DNA of 64,000 nucleotides from JBDTNL01 sp039933785 (GTDB taxonomy: Bacteria > Acidobacteriota > Thermoanaerobaculia > Multivoradales > JAGPDF01). The position numbers and the translations under genes are program-made. The notes beneath the pieces are model-generated. The model was given only the letters and a program-made list of their open reading frames with translations. It had not been told where the DNA came from and made no database searches. This document shows positions 1 to 7,877 of this stretch, in pieces. The stretch lies in NCBI GenBank assembly GCA_039933785.1, contig JBDTNL010000015.1, positions 1 to 64,000 of the forward strand, written 5' to 3'. Positions within the stretch are counted from its first letter, which is position 1, and each line of letters begins with the position of its first letter.

Positions 1-54
1 ACCCTCGACCCCCACGTTGCGAACGTGGTGCTCTCCCAGCTGAGCTACTGCCCC
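1..54 (-). tRNA. tRNA-Ala (CGC), 3' part outside window
   Basis: On the minus strand the sequence begins GGGGCAG (acceptor arm), then a D-arm GCTC...GAGC, then an anticodon stem CCACG/CGTGG enclosing the 7-nt loop TTCGCAA. The anticodon is CGC, which decodes GCG (Ala). The variable region and start of the T-stem (GAGGGT) reach base 1, so the T-loop and 3' acceptor strand lie outside the window. The 5' end at 54 is set by the 7-bp acceptor arm. Confidence 0.93.
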
Positions 55-75
55 ATGGGACCTGCGAAGGCGGGG

Positions 76-104
76 ATTGTACTGGCTGGCTGCAGGGGCC
101 GCAA
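76..104 (-). promoter_or_regulatory. Probable promoter of the tRNA gene
   Basis: On the minus strand TTGCGG (99-104) and TACAAT (76-81) are separated by exactly 17 nt, matching a sigma-70 -35/-10 pair. The predicted transcription start is about 15 nt upstream of the tRNA 5' end. The -35 box is in the loop of the adjacent hairpin at 90-113. Confidence 0.6.
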
Positions 105-113
105 CCCCTGCAG
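90..113 (-). terminator. Hairpin downstream of secreted protein gene
   Basis: A perfect 9-bp stem CTGCAGGGG / CCCCTGCAG with a 6-nt loop sits 14 nt past the stop codon of the upstream minus-strand gene. No U-tract follows, so it is a candidate terminator or mRNA 3'-end stabiliser rather than a textbook intrinsic terminator. Confidence 0.5.
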
Positions 114-126
114 TCTGTGTCGTGCC

Positions 127-1500
127 TCAGCGCTGAGCGACTCGGCGATCCAAGGCGGTCTCGGCGGCTGCTCGATCGATGGTGTCGAGATGCAGCGAGC
201 GCGGCGCCGACCAAGCCTTGCCGAGCCATTCGGTGTAGCCGACGTCGTTCGCGCCGTCCCACGACACGACCAGTTGCGTGCCGTCCGGAGAGGCGTGGAT
301 GCGGCTCGCGTTCTCCGGTGTCGTGGGTGCGGGCCGCTGGCCCATGACGCGGAACTGAAGCTGGTTGGTGATGCCTGCGGCGTCGGCCGGCAATTCGACG
401 ATCGCGGTGTTGTTGGCCAGGAGATCCGGGCTGTCGATCCCGTTGGCGAGCAGGTTGGCGCCCTCGCGCAGGAGGAAGCGGCGCGTGTCATTCGCGAGCG
501 CTACCGCGTCGCCGCCGAAGGAGCGGCCGTTGGCGACCACATGGCTGGCAACGTCCGGGCCGAGCGCTTGCAGCACGCGCTCGGAGATTCGCCTGCCGCC
601 GCCGATGATGTGGATGCGGACCGCGTCACCGACGTGCTGCATGTCGCCGAGGCCGCCCGTGGCTCCCAGTCCGACGATGTAGCTGGAGAGGTCATCGGCG
701 AGCGAGCTCAGCTCGCCCGGCACCACTCCGACTTCGACGGTGAGCAGACGGCCCGAACGCGGGTTGACGAAACCGATCAACGCGGCGCGCTCGTTCCTTC
801 CTCGGGCGAGAACGGGTGAACGGGTCAGTGCGTCGGATACGCGGTCGGCCGTGGCTTCGATGCCCGGCGTGTCCAGGTTGCCGAGATCGATCAGGCCGTT
901 GGCGCCGACCAACCCACCGTTGACGAACAGGACGGAGCGGTACTTGGCCCCGCCGCCCTGGGCCCCGCCTTCCCACCACAGGAGATGGAGCACCGAGCGT
1001 TGCACTGCGCGATTGACTCCCCGGGCGTCGACCGTGGTGAAGGCGTCACGGGTGAGCGCCACCTGAGGCGCGCCCTTGGCGGCGAACGGGTTGTCGTCGA
1101 GGGTCACTGAGTCGCTGAACTCGCCGTTGCTGTACGCCCGCAACAGCAGCGATGCCGCGGCGCCACTGCGGCTCGACCAGACGAGGTAGACGTCGCCGGT
1201 CGGGTCCTGGGTAAAGAGCAGGGGCGCCTCTTCGGCGGCTGCGTCGTCGGTGCCGGCGACCAGAACTCGGCTCGAGTCGCCGTCGGCAGAGGTGATGTCC
1301 AACGCCAGGACTGGAGTCGTGGCGGCGGCCGCGGATCCGTGAGGAAACAGCGCACCGTACGTGCCGGCGGTGGCGACATACACCGCGCCGTCCGCCGCGA
1401 CGGCGGTTGTCCGCGCGTCGGCCGGTGCCGCGGTGACTGCGAAAACCGGCATCGCGAGCAGCGCGAGCAAGGAGGCGAGAGCGAAGCGAGAAGTCTTCAT
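127..1500 (-). CDS. Secreted protein of unknown function
   Basis: 457-residue protein with a clear Sec signal peptide (MKTSRFALASLLALLAMPVFA, cleavage expected near residues 22-25). The mature part is rich in Ala, Gly and Asp and shows several short stretches resembling beta-propeller or sialidase-type blades (for example VYLVWSSRSG near residue 108 and VVSWDGANDVGYTEW near residue 410), but I recognise no family and no catalytic motif. Its ATG overlaps the stop of the upstream TPR gene (ATGA), so it is translationally coupled as the last gene of an XRE-TPR-secreted operon. The function is unknown; an extracellular or periplasmic role is inferred only from the signal peptide. Confidence 0.8.
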   Translation of the reverse strand: MKTSRFALASLLALLAMPVFAVTAAPADARTTAVAADGAVYVATAGTYGALFPHGSAAAATTPVLALDITSADGDSSRVLVAGTDDAAAEEAPLLFTQDPTGDVYLVWSSRSGAAASLLLRAYSNGEFSDSVTLDDNPFAAKGAPQVALTRDAFTTVDARGVNRAVQRSVLHLLWWEGGAQGGGAKYRSVLFVNGGLVGANGLIDLGNLDTPGIEATADRVSDALTRSPVLARGRNERAALIGFVNPRSGRLLTVEVGVVPGELSSLADDLSSYIVGLGATGGLGDMQHVGDAVRIHIIGGGRRISERVLQALGPDVASHVVANGRSFGGDAVALANDTRRFLLREGANLLANGIDSPDLLANNTAIVELPADAAGITNQLQFRVMGQRPAPTTPENASRIHASPDGTQLVVSWDGANDVGYTEWLGKAWSAPRSLHLDTIDRAAAETALDRRVAQR

Positions 1501-2402
1501 ACCTGAGCCTTCAAGTTGACCATCTGCCGGGTATCGACGGTGAGCAACGCGTCGGGAAGACGGGGGTTTTCGGGATAGAAGCGAGCCTGGAGACTGTCGA
1601 AGTAGGAGCGCGCGAGCGCGTAGTTGCCGGTGTGCTTGGCGGTTTCACCGAGCAGGTAGAGCGCCATCTTTGCCGATTCGCCGTCGCCGGCCTCGTTCGA
1701 GAGGTCGAGCGCTTTCCTGCCGTGCCGTGCCGCCGATGCTGGCCGGGCGAGATCCAAATGCGCCAGGCTGAGCGCCAGATGCGGGTAGCGAACGTAGCTG
1801 TGCCCGGCGTGCCGCAGCGTGCGCAGGCTGCGGTATAGATAGCTCATGCCTTCCGCAAAGCGGCCCATCACCACGTAGCAATATCCGAGGTTGTCCTGGG
1901 CGAAGGCTTCCCAGAAGGTGCTCGATCCGACGCTCAACGCGGTCTCGAATTCGGCGCTCGCGTCTTCGAATCGGCTGTCGCCGAGCAACATGCATCCCGC
2001 CTGGTTGTGTGCCGCGAAGTGCGCCTGCCGGTTGGTGACCGCGGAGAGGTGGTGCTTGGCCAGCCGAACGTAGAAGGTCGCCTTGCGAGTCTCGTGCTTG
2101 ATGTCGTAGGCACGCGCCAGACCGTAAGCCGTCCAGAAGCTGGTCTCGGGCTCTCGACTCTCGGTCAACACCTGGCGCAGGCTGGCGACAACCGAGTCGC
2201 CTTCGCCAAGCTCGATCAGGATCTGCGCCCGGTTGCACTCGGCGCGGCGGCGAAGCGCGGGGTCGCCAATCTCGGCCGCCAGCGAAACGGCCTCATCGCC
2301 GAGGCGGCGGGCTTCGTCCATCTCTGCCTGATCCACTGCGGCGCGCCAACGCACCGTCAGCGCTTCGAATTCATCCACTCTTGCGGCCCGGCCATCAAAC
2401 AT
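1497..2402 (-). CDS. TPR-repeat protein, middle gene of XRE operon
   Basis: 301-residue all-helical protein with degenerate TPR-like repeats throughout and no signal peptide, so probably cytoplasmic. The start at 2402 is chosen because GAGAGG lies 5-10 nt upstream; longer in-frame extensions run far into the regulator gene. It overlaps the 3' end of the XRE regulator by 8 bp and the next gene by 4 bp. It is clearly paralogous to the TPR protein at 34969-35856: both contain an ATFYxR segment, an AKxALYLLxExAKxxG segment followed by FYP, and a similar C-terminus. A sensory or adaptor role working with the XRE regulator is inference from the operon. Confidence 0.85.
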   Translation of the reverse strand: MFDGRAARVDEFEALTVRWRAAVDQAEMDEARRLGDEAVSLAAEIGDPALRRRAECNRAQILIELGEGDSVVASLRQVLTESREPETSFWTAYGLARAYDIKHETRKATFYVRLAKHHLSAVTNRQAHFAAHNQAGCMLLGDSRFEDASAEFETALSVGSSTFWEAFAQDNLGYCYVVMGRFAEGMSYLYRSLRTLRHAGHSYVRYPHLALSLAHLDLARPASAARHGRKALDLSNEAGDGESAKMALYLLGETAKHTGNYALARSYFDSLQARFYPENPRLPDALLTVDTRQMVNLKAQV

Positions 2403-2688
2403 CGGGATCCTCTCTACGGAAGCCGTGTGCTGCCCGCGCCTGTTGGGCTTCCCGGCGCAGACTGCGGGTGAACTCATCGAGCGTCATGCCGATCTGATCG
2501 AGGAGGCTGAACAGGGTATCGAGGCCCACCCGATGCTCACCTTTCTCGATCCGTAACAAATCGTTGGGCAGAATGCCGACGCGTGCCGCCAGATCCTCCC
2601 GGCTCAAGTGCCGCGCCTGGCGGATTTGTCGCAGCCGGCGACCCAAAAGTTGTCCTTGCAAAGGGCTGTCGGCAGCGATTGTGATCAT
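2395..2688 (-). CDS. XRE-family helix-turn-helix regulator
   Basis: 97-residue protein whose residues about 14-70 form a Cro/CI (XRE) helix-turn-helix: LGRRLRQIRQARHLSREDLA, then ARVGILPNDLLRIEKGEHRV, the typical recognition-helix region. No further domain is present. It is the first gene of a three-gene overlapping operon with a TPR protein and a secreted protein. Separate HTH and TPR genes with 8-bp overlap resemble a split version of the HTH-TPR architecture seen in RRNPP-type peptide-sensing regulators; that comparison is an inference. The DNA target is unknown, and autoregulation of its own operon is the simplest guess. Confidence 0.85.
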   Translation of the reverse strand: MITIAADSPLQGQLLGRRLRQIRQARHLSREDLAARVGILPNDLLRIEKGEHRVGLDTLFSLLDQIGMTLDEFTRSLRREAQQARAAHGFRREDPDV

Positions 2689-2778
2689 GGCTCATCGAAC
2701 AACGGAGCAGCCCCTGGGAAAGCTAAGCTATTCGAGCATAAAGTTACGGCACCAGGGGCCCTGAGTCAAGGACATTCG

Positions 2779-4011
2779 TCACGCCCCGGAGGCATCCGAG
2801 GGCGATTGCGAGCTGTTGGCGGACCTTACCGTTTCTGTCCCGAGGGCTGCTCGTCGGGCGGCGAGCAGACGCTGTTGGATTTCGGCGAAACGGGCGGACG
2901 CGGGACCGCCGAGAGCCGCCAGCAGTTGGAGCTGGCGACCGTCGTAGGCCGCGAACACCGCCTCGGCGTCGATTTCTTCCGGGCGCCTCTCCAGTCGATA
3001 GCCCTCGCCCCGGCGTCCGGCCACGCTGACCAGCCCGGCGGCGAGCAGGGGCGCGATCGCGTCGCGCAGCAGATTGGTCGGGAGCTCCAGGACCGAGGCA
3101 AGGGTTTCGGCCGGCACCGCGGTCTGGCCGGCGCCCTCGTGCTCGGCGATCAACCAGAGGACGGCGAGGCCGAGCCAGCCCCCTTCCAAGGGCGCGATCG
3201 ATCGCCGCCGCCGCGACATGGCGGCGAAATGCTGCGAGGTGTACGAGATCTCGCTGCCCAGGAGGACGATCAGCCATGCGGCATCGATCGAGATCATGAA
3301 GAACAACGCCAGGGCGAAGCCGCCGTAGACCAGGCTGAGGTTGGGAGCGAATCGCAGGTAGAGCTTGAAGCCGAAGCGGAGGCCCTCGATCATCAGTGCC
3401 GCGGTGACGCCGCCGAGCAACGCAGAGCGAAAGCGTACCGCCGTATTGGGCACCGCCCAATACAGCATCGTCAGCCCGAAGGCGGTGACCAGGAAGGGGA
3501 TCGCCATGACCGGCAGCGATTCCTGCCAGAGCCTTTCGAACGTGGTCTGCTGCCGGAGCAGCGCGAGCACTGAATACGCGGCGCCGATCAACAGCGGACC
3601 CCAAAACAACAGCATGACGAAGGAATACAGACGAGTGCGCAGGGCGCGGCCCGCCGTGATGTTCCAGATCCGGTTGAGCGTGCTCTCGATCGAAGCGAAC
3701 GTGATCAGCGCGACGACCAGGAATCCGGCGAGGCCGATCCCGCGCAAGTGCTCGGCTTGGCTCAGGAAGTCGCTGATTTGCGTCAGGAGCCTGTCCTCGG
3801 TGTAGGGCAGGATCTGCTTCAGGATGCCGATCACCTGCGGCCGATACTCCTGGAAGACATGGCCGCCCACGAACAGGAAGGCGGCAAGGAGCGGAATGAT
3901 CGAAAAGACCGTGCTGAAGGCGAGCGCCGAGGAGTGCAGGGCGATCCCGTCGCGGCCGGACTTACGCAGCGTCAAGACGATGAACTTGCCCAGGCGTGCG
4001 AGGTGGCTCAT
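2779..4011 (-). CDS. YihY/BrkB-family inner membrane protein
   Basis: 410-residue protein with about six membrane segments in the first 290 residues. The N-terminus carries the family hallmark: HSSALAFSTVFSIIPLLAAF (residues 26-45) with a conserved DGIALHSSALAFS region. The family (once called ribonuclease BN or virulence factor BrkB) has no settled function. The C-terminal 110 residues are soluble and look like a winged-helix domain (LASVLELPTNLLRDAIAPLL followed by a beta-wing), an extension found in some family members. It is transcribed alone, divergent from the DUF883-like gene. A GGATACT element lies about 20 nt upstream of the ATG, and CTCCC rather than a Shine-Dalgarno precedes the start. 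Confidence 0.88.
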   Translation of the reverse strand: MSHLARLGKFIVLTLRKSGRDGIALHSSALAFSTVFSIIPLLAAFLFVGGHVFQEYRPQVIGILKQILPYTEDRLLTQISDFLSQAEHLRGIGLAGFLVVALITFASIESTLNRIWNITAGRALRTRLYSFVMLLFWGPLLIGAAYSVLALLRQQTTFERLWQESLPVMAIPFLVTAFGLTMLYWAVPNTAVRFRSALLGGVTAALMIEGLRFGFKLYLRFAPNLSLVYGGFALALFFMISIDAAWLIVLLGSEISYTSQHFAAMSRRRRSIAPLEGGWLGLAVLWLIAEHEGAGQTAVPAETLASVLELPTNLLRDAIAPLLAAGLVSVAGRRGEGYRLERRPEEIDAEAVFAAYDGRQLQLLAALGGPASARFAEIQQRLLAARRAALGTETVRSANSSQSPSDASGA

Positions 4012-4062
4012 GGGAGGTAGCGAAAAAGAGTATCCCGTTTTTCTGGCCCGGTTCTTTGTTGG

Positions 4063-4068
4063 TATGAT
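4063..4068 (+). promoter_or_regulatory. Possible -10 box for the DUF883-like gene
   Basis: TATGAT lies 23 nt before the ATG at 4092, with a strong GAGGAGGAG Shine-Dalgarno between them. No convincing -35 hexamer was found. Confidence 0.4.
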
Positions 4069-4091
4069 TTAGGGGCTTCTGAGGAGGAGCC

Positions 4092-4430
4092 ATGAGCGAT
4101 ACGGTGGAGCGGGCGAAGAACGCGGTTTCCGATGCGGTGTCCGAGGGTGTCGATGCGGCCCGGGAACGTTTCGATGACGTGGCGGACGACTTCGATCGGC
4201 GCTACAAGACGGCGGCCAAGGAAGCCCGCAAGGTTTCGGCCGCGGCGCGGGAGAAGTACGACGCCGCCGTCGACACGCTGCGCGACGGCTACGCCCGGGC
4301 GCGCAAGGACTTCAATCGCATCAGCAACGACGCCACGGACTATGTGAAGGAGAACCCCGGCAAGTCGCTGCTCATCGCGGCGGGCGTCGGTTTCCTCATT
4401 GGGCTAGCGGTTCGCCGCCGGCGCGACTGA
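4092..4430 (+). CDS. DUF883-like (ElaB/YqjD) membrane-anchored protein
   Basis: 112-residue, highly charged alpha-helical protein (AAKEARKVSAAAREKYDAAV) followed near the C-terminus by YVKENPGKSLLIAAGVGFLI and a short basic tail LAVRRRRD. The VKENPxKSLLIAAGVGFLIG motif and single C-terminal membrane anchor are typical of the ElaB/YqjD/DUF883 family; E. coli YqjD binds stationary-phase ribosomes, but no such role can be read here. A strong Shine-Dalgarno (GAGGAGGAG) precedes the ATG. It is followed 22 nt later by another small protein with a similar layout, suggesting a joint membrane-associated role. Confidence 0.85.
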   Translation: MSDTVERAKNAVSDAVSEGVDAARERFDDVADDFDRRYKTAAKEARKVSAAAREKYDAAVDTLRDGYARARKDFNRISNDATDYVKENPGKSLLIAAGVGFLIGLAVRRRRD

Positions 4431-4452
4431 GTGCCTGGAGCGTACCGGAGCC

Positions 4453-4845
4453 GTGAGCGAACCTGGCCGCCGCGATCTCGAGCGTGATCTTGAGGACTAC
4501 GAGGACGCTCTCGAGCGCGAGTACCGCGACTACGAGGCGCACTTGGCGCGCGTCTACGAACGTGAAGGCGCGGTCGGACGCCGGAGCGCCGAGTCCTCAG
4601 AGGGCGGCGCCGACGAGGGTGACAGCTCGCTGGTCGACGACTTCATCGACCGGCTGATCCCCGAGCACGTCGACTGGCGCAAGCTGGTGCGCGATCACCC
4701 CTGGCCAGCGGTCGGCTTGGCGGCGATCGGCGGTTACTTCCTCGCCCGCTCCCGCGGTTCCGCCGTCATCGCGGCGCTTTCCGGCTTCGCCGCGAACGCG
4801 GTCGCCGATGGCGTGAACGAGGCGTTGGGCGAAGACATCCTGTAG
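4453..4845 (+). CDS. Small membrane-associated hypothetical protein
   Basis: 130-residue protein starting at GTG. The N-terminal 45 residues are extremely charged (DLERDLEDYEDALEREYRDY), then a linker, then VDWRKLVRDHPWPAVGLAAI at residues 73-92 leading into one or two hydrophobic segments (residues about 85-115). The DHPWPAVGLAAIGGYFLARS stretch mimics the ENPGKSLLIAAGVGFLIG anchor of the neighbouring DUF883-like protein, so it may be a diverged relative or partner. No Shine-Dalgarno is obvious and the start could be a nearby codon. Function unknown. Confidence 0.75.
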   Translation: MSEPGRRDLERDLEDYEDALEREYRDYEAHLARVYEREGAVGRRSAESSEGGADEGDSSLVDDFIDRLIPEHVDWRKLVRDHPWPAVGLAAIGGYFLARSRGSAVIAALSGFAANAVADGVNEALGEDIL

Positions 4846-4894
4846 GCGGCGCGCGGCAGCGCCGCCGCTCGCTCTCCCGCCCGGTCTTTGCCTC

Positions 4895-5758
4895 ATGCGT
4901 AACATCCTTCACATTTCGGACGTTCACTTCGGACCGCCGCATTTGCCCGAGCTGTCGCAGGCGGTGCTGGCGCTCGCGGCCGAACGCCGTCCCGAGCTGG
5001 TCGTGCTTTCGGGCGACCTGACGCAACGGGCCAAGCCGCACCAATTTCAGGAGGCCCGAACCTTCGTCGACGCGATGCCGGTGCCGACCCTGGTGGTTCC
5101 CGGCAACCACGACGTGCCGATGTACCGCGTCTGGGAGCGCGTCTTCGCGCCCTTCGGCGCGTATCGCAAGCACTTCGCGAGCGAGCTCGAGCCGGTGTTC
5201 CGCGACCATGAGCTGCTGGTCGTCGGTATCAACACCGCGTTCAATTGGACGGTGAAGGACGGCCGGATTCCCCTGCGGCGGCTGCGCGAGGTGGGCGAGC
5301 TGCTCGACGCCGCTCCGGAGAGCGTCTGCAAGATCGTGGTGGCGCACCATCATCTGATCCCGCCGCCGAACTTCGGCAATCAGCGCGTGCTGGCCAACGC
5401 CTATGAGGCGATCGACGTGTTTTCGCAGGCGGGAGTGGACCTGATCCTTTCCGGCCACCAGCACCAAACGTATATTGGGAACTCCGAGGAGTTCTACCCC
5501 AAGGGCCGCCCGCCGGTGGTCATCCTCCATTCCGGGACGACCACTTCGAGCCGCGGCCGGGCGGGTGAGCGCGAGAAGAACTCGTGCAATTGGATCGCGG
5601 TCGATGCGCAGAGCGTGACCGTTTCGGCTCTGCGTTGGGATCGGGCGCTGCACCGATTCACCGAGCACAGTCGCCATTGGTACCCGCGCCAGGAGCGCCG
5701 TCCCTACAACCTGGAGGGGCTGGCAGCGCCTCGCGGTATGATTATGGGTCCGCAATGA
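4895..5758 (+). CDS. Calcineurin-like metallophosphoesterase
   Basis: 287-residue protein with all metal-binding motifs of the calcineurin-like superfamily: DVH (residues 9-11), SGD (about 38-40), PGNHDVP (about 68-74), AHHH (about 149-152) and SGHQHQT (about 189-195). Length and order match the CpdA / icc-like cyclic-nucleotide phosphodiesterase branch, but the substrate cannot be read from sequence. It starts the operon that continues with a DUF2007-like protein, a Ser/Thr kinase and two M16 proteins, with each junction overlapping by 3-4 bp. A downstream gene with two cyclic-nucleotide-binding domains on the opposite strand makes a cyclic-nucleotide role worth considering. Confidence 0.9.
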   Translation: MRNILHISDVHFGPPHLPELSQAVLALAAERRPELVVLSGDLTQRAKPHQFQEARTFVDAMPVPTLVVPGNHDVPMYRVWERVFAPFGAYRKHFASELEPVFRDHELLVVGINTAFNWTVKDGRIPLRRLREVGELLDAAPESVCKIVVAHHHLIPPPNFGNQRVLANAYEAIDVFSQAGVDLILSGHQHQTYIGNSEEFYPKGRPPVVILHSGTTTSSRGRAGEREKNSCNWIAVDAQSVTVSALRWDRALHRFTEHSRHWYPRQERRPYNLEGLAAPRGMIMGPQ

Positions 5759-6096
5759 TGAGCGATTGGGAGATTCTGGAGACCGTGGGAACCGAGCCCG
5801 AGGCGCGCCTGATCGCCGGTTTCCTCGAAAGCCGCGAGGTGCCGGTGAAGGTCGAGGTTCTGGCGTTCCGCCAGGAGCCGGTGACCTTCGGCGCTCTGTC
5901 GCAGATCCATCTCCGCGTGCCGCCCGAGTTCGTCGAGGAGGCTAAGCGGCTGCTCCAAGCAAGACGTCATCGCTTCGCTGTCGTCGACGGCGACGGCCTC
6001 GGTCCGACGGTCGCGACGGGAGCGCCTCAGGTTCAGGCGACCCCGCCCCGGGCTCTCGCAGATCCATCGGACACCGCCGTCGAGGAGGACTCTTGA
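5755..6096 (+). CDS. DUF2007-like putative signal-transducing protein
   Basis: 113-residue protein. Residues about 3-72 (EILETVGTEPEARLIAGFLE, then a strand-helix-strand pattern ending near VPPEFVEEAKRLLQ) match the ferredoxin-like DUF2007 fold of small prokaryotic putative signal-transduction proteins; the C-terminal 40 residues are low-complexity. Two ATG codons are adjacent (5755, 5758); 5755 overlaps the upstream stop as ATGA. Its stop overlaps the TTG start of the kinase. Function unknown; its position suggests a link to the kinase. Confidence 0.75.
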   Translation: MMSDWEILETVGTEPEARLIAGFLESREVPVKVEVLAFRQEPVTFGALSQIHLRVPPEFVEEAKRLLQARRHRFAVVDGDGLGPTVATGAPQVQATPPRALADPSDTAVEEDS

Positions 6097-7877
6097 CCGT
6101 CGGCACCGGAACGCTCGAACCAGGCCGCATGCTGGGCCGCTATCGCCTGCTCCGCGTGCTGGGTTCGGGCGCGATGGGCGACGTCTATCTGGCGGAGGAC
6201 CCGCAGATCGAGCGCCAGCTGGCGATCAAGACCGTTCGCGTCGCCGACGGCAAGCCGGATGATGTCGAGGACCGCAAGCGCCGCCTGCTGCGCGAGGCCA
6301 AGGCCGCCGGCCGCCTGATCCATCCGCACGTGGTCACCTTGTTCGACGCCGGCGAGGCCGACGGAATTCTCTACTTGGCCTTCGAGTACGTGGCCGGATC
6401 CGATCTCTCGCAACGCATGGATATGGCGCCGCGGTTGACCCTCGGCGAGGTCTTGCGGGTGGTGCGCGAGACCGCCGACGCGCTCGGCGCCGCGCACCAG
6501 CAGGGCATCATCCATCGCGATGTGAAACCGAGCAATATCCTGCTCGACACGCGCGGACGGGTGAAGGTGGCCGACTTCGGTATCGCTAAGGTCGTGGGTC
6601 AGGCGACCGAGCTCACCATGACCGGCTCGGTGGTCGGCAGCCCGCACTATCTCTCGCCCGAGCAGGTGCGCGGCGAGGAGCTCGACGGGCGAACCGACAT
6701 CTTCTCGCTCGGCGTCGTGCTCTACGAGCTCCTCGGGCATCGGCGGCCGTTCCTCGGCGAAACCTTGACCACGTTGGTGTACCAAATCCTCCACCAGGAC
6801 CCGGTGCCGATCGCGAGCTTGCGGCCCGACCTCGCCCCGCGCCTCGAACAGCTGCTGCGCGGCATGCTGGCGAAGGACCGCGAACAGAGATTCCCCGACG
6901 CGGCTTCGGTGGTGGCTGAGATCAGCACGCTCGAGCGCAGCCTGCCGTCGGAAGCACTCACCGCTCCGGCCGCCGAGGCGGCGCCTCTCGATCAGACCCA
7001 TCGCATGCCAAGCAGCGGCGGCGCCACGGTGAATCCGCGCTCGCCCACCACGCCGACGCTGATCGCGAACGCGCCCACTTCGGTGAGCGGCGCGCCGCTG
7101 GCCTTGCCGCCGGCTGACCTTCCGCCGCTGGTGACCGCGCCGCGCCGCAGTCCCTTGCCGATCTTGTTGGCGGTGGGCGGCGCTTTGATTGCGCTGCTGG
7201 CTGCCGCCTGGTTCGTCGTGGTCCCCAAGCTCTTCCCGACCAAGTTGCCGCCGAGCACGCACCAGGCCGAGGTCTCACCGGTTCAAGCAGCTCCCCCTTC
7301 GGCGCCGCCCGCTCCGGCCCCGACGAAGCCGGTGGAGGTGCCACTCAGCACGCCGCCGGTCAAGCCGCCAGTGCCGGTCGAGACTCCGGTCACCAAGCCG
7401 AGCCCCATCGCCCAAGTACCGTCGACGAAACCGTCGACTCAGTCGCCGGCGCCGCCGCCGACGCAGGCTCAGCCGAGCGCTCCGCCCGTGACTCCGCCGG
7501 CGGCCAAACCCAAGCCGTCGACTCCGGCCCCGGTGCCGCGTGAGCCCGAGCAGGAGCCCGAGGAGGTCACTCCCGCGCTTCCGGCTGGGACCACCGAGCG
7601 GAGCTCGGGCCTGGTGCTCACCTTCGACGTCAAGCCGGGGACGCTCGTGGCGCGCGTCCGCGCCGTCAATGAAGGTCACCTCACGGTCATCGGCGCGGCG
7701 GAGGACTACACAGGCAAGCGGAATTCGCAGAGCTACGCACTCCCCGGGCCCGGCGAATACCTGCTGCAGTTGTGCAACGGCGGCTCGCCGGTGGTGAGCT
7801 ACCTCTTGCACGCGCGCGCCGGCGGGCCCACGCAGCCCATCGTGTTCGACCTCAGCAAGTCCGGAAAGCGGCCGTGA
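6093..7877 (+). CDS. Membrane-anchored Ser/Thr protein kinase (PknB type)
   Basis: 594 residues starting at TTG (TTGA overlap with the upstream stop). Kinase domain about residues 16-280: glycine loop GSGAMGDVYLAED (24-36), ATP lysine K46, catalytic HRDVKPSN (141-148), DFG at 161-163, then the SPE motif near 188-190. A single membrane segment lies at about 355-378, followed by a 120-residue Pro/Thr/Ala-rich linker and a folded C-terminal region (about 510-594) that should be outside the membrane and may be the sensor. All catalytic residues are present, so it should be active. Translational coupling with the DUF2007-like protein and the M16 pair suggests signalling linked to extracytoplasmic proteolysis; the substrate is unknown. 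Confidence 0.93.
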   Translation: MTVGTGTLEPGRMLGRYRLLRVLGSGAMGDVYLAEDPQIERQLAIKTVRVADGKPDDVEDRKRRLLREAKAAGRLIHPHVVTLFDAGEADGILYLAFEYVAGSDLSQRMDMAPRLTLGEVLRVVRETADALGAAHQQGIIHRDVKPSNILLDTRGRVKVADFGIAKVVGQATELTMTGSVVGSPHYLSPEQVRGEELDGRTDIFSLGVVLYELLGHRRPFLGETLTTLVYQILHQDPVPIASLRPDLAPRLEQLLRGMLAKDREQRFPDAASVVAEISTLERSLPSEALTAPAAEAAPLDQTHRMPSSGGATVNPRSPTTPTLIANAPTSVSGAPLALPPADLPPLVTAPRRSPLPILLAVGGALIALLAAAWFVVVPKLFPTKLPPSTHQAEVSPVQAAPPSAPPAPAPTKPVEVPLSTPPVKPPVPVETPVTKPSPIAQVPSTKPSTQSPAPPPTQAQPSAPPVTPPAAKPKPSTPAPVPREPEQEPEEVTPALPAGTTERSSGLVLTFDVKPGTLVARVRAVNEGHLTVIGAAEDYTGKRNSQSYALPGPGEYLLQLCNGGSPVVSYLLHARAGGPTQPIVFDLSKSGKRP

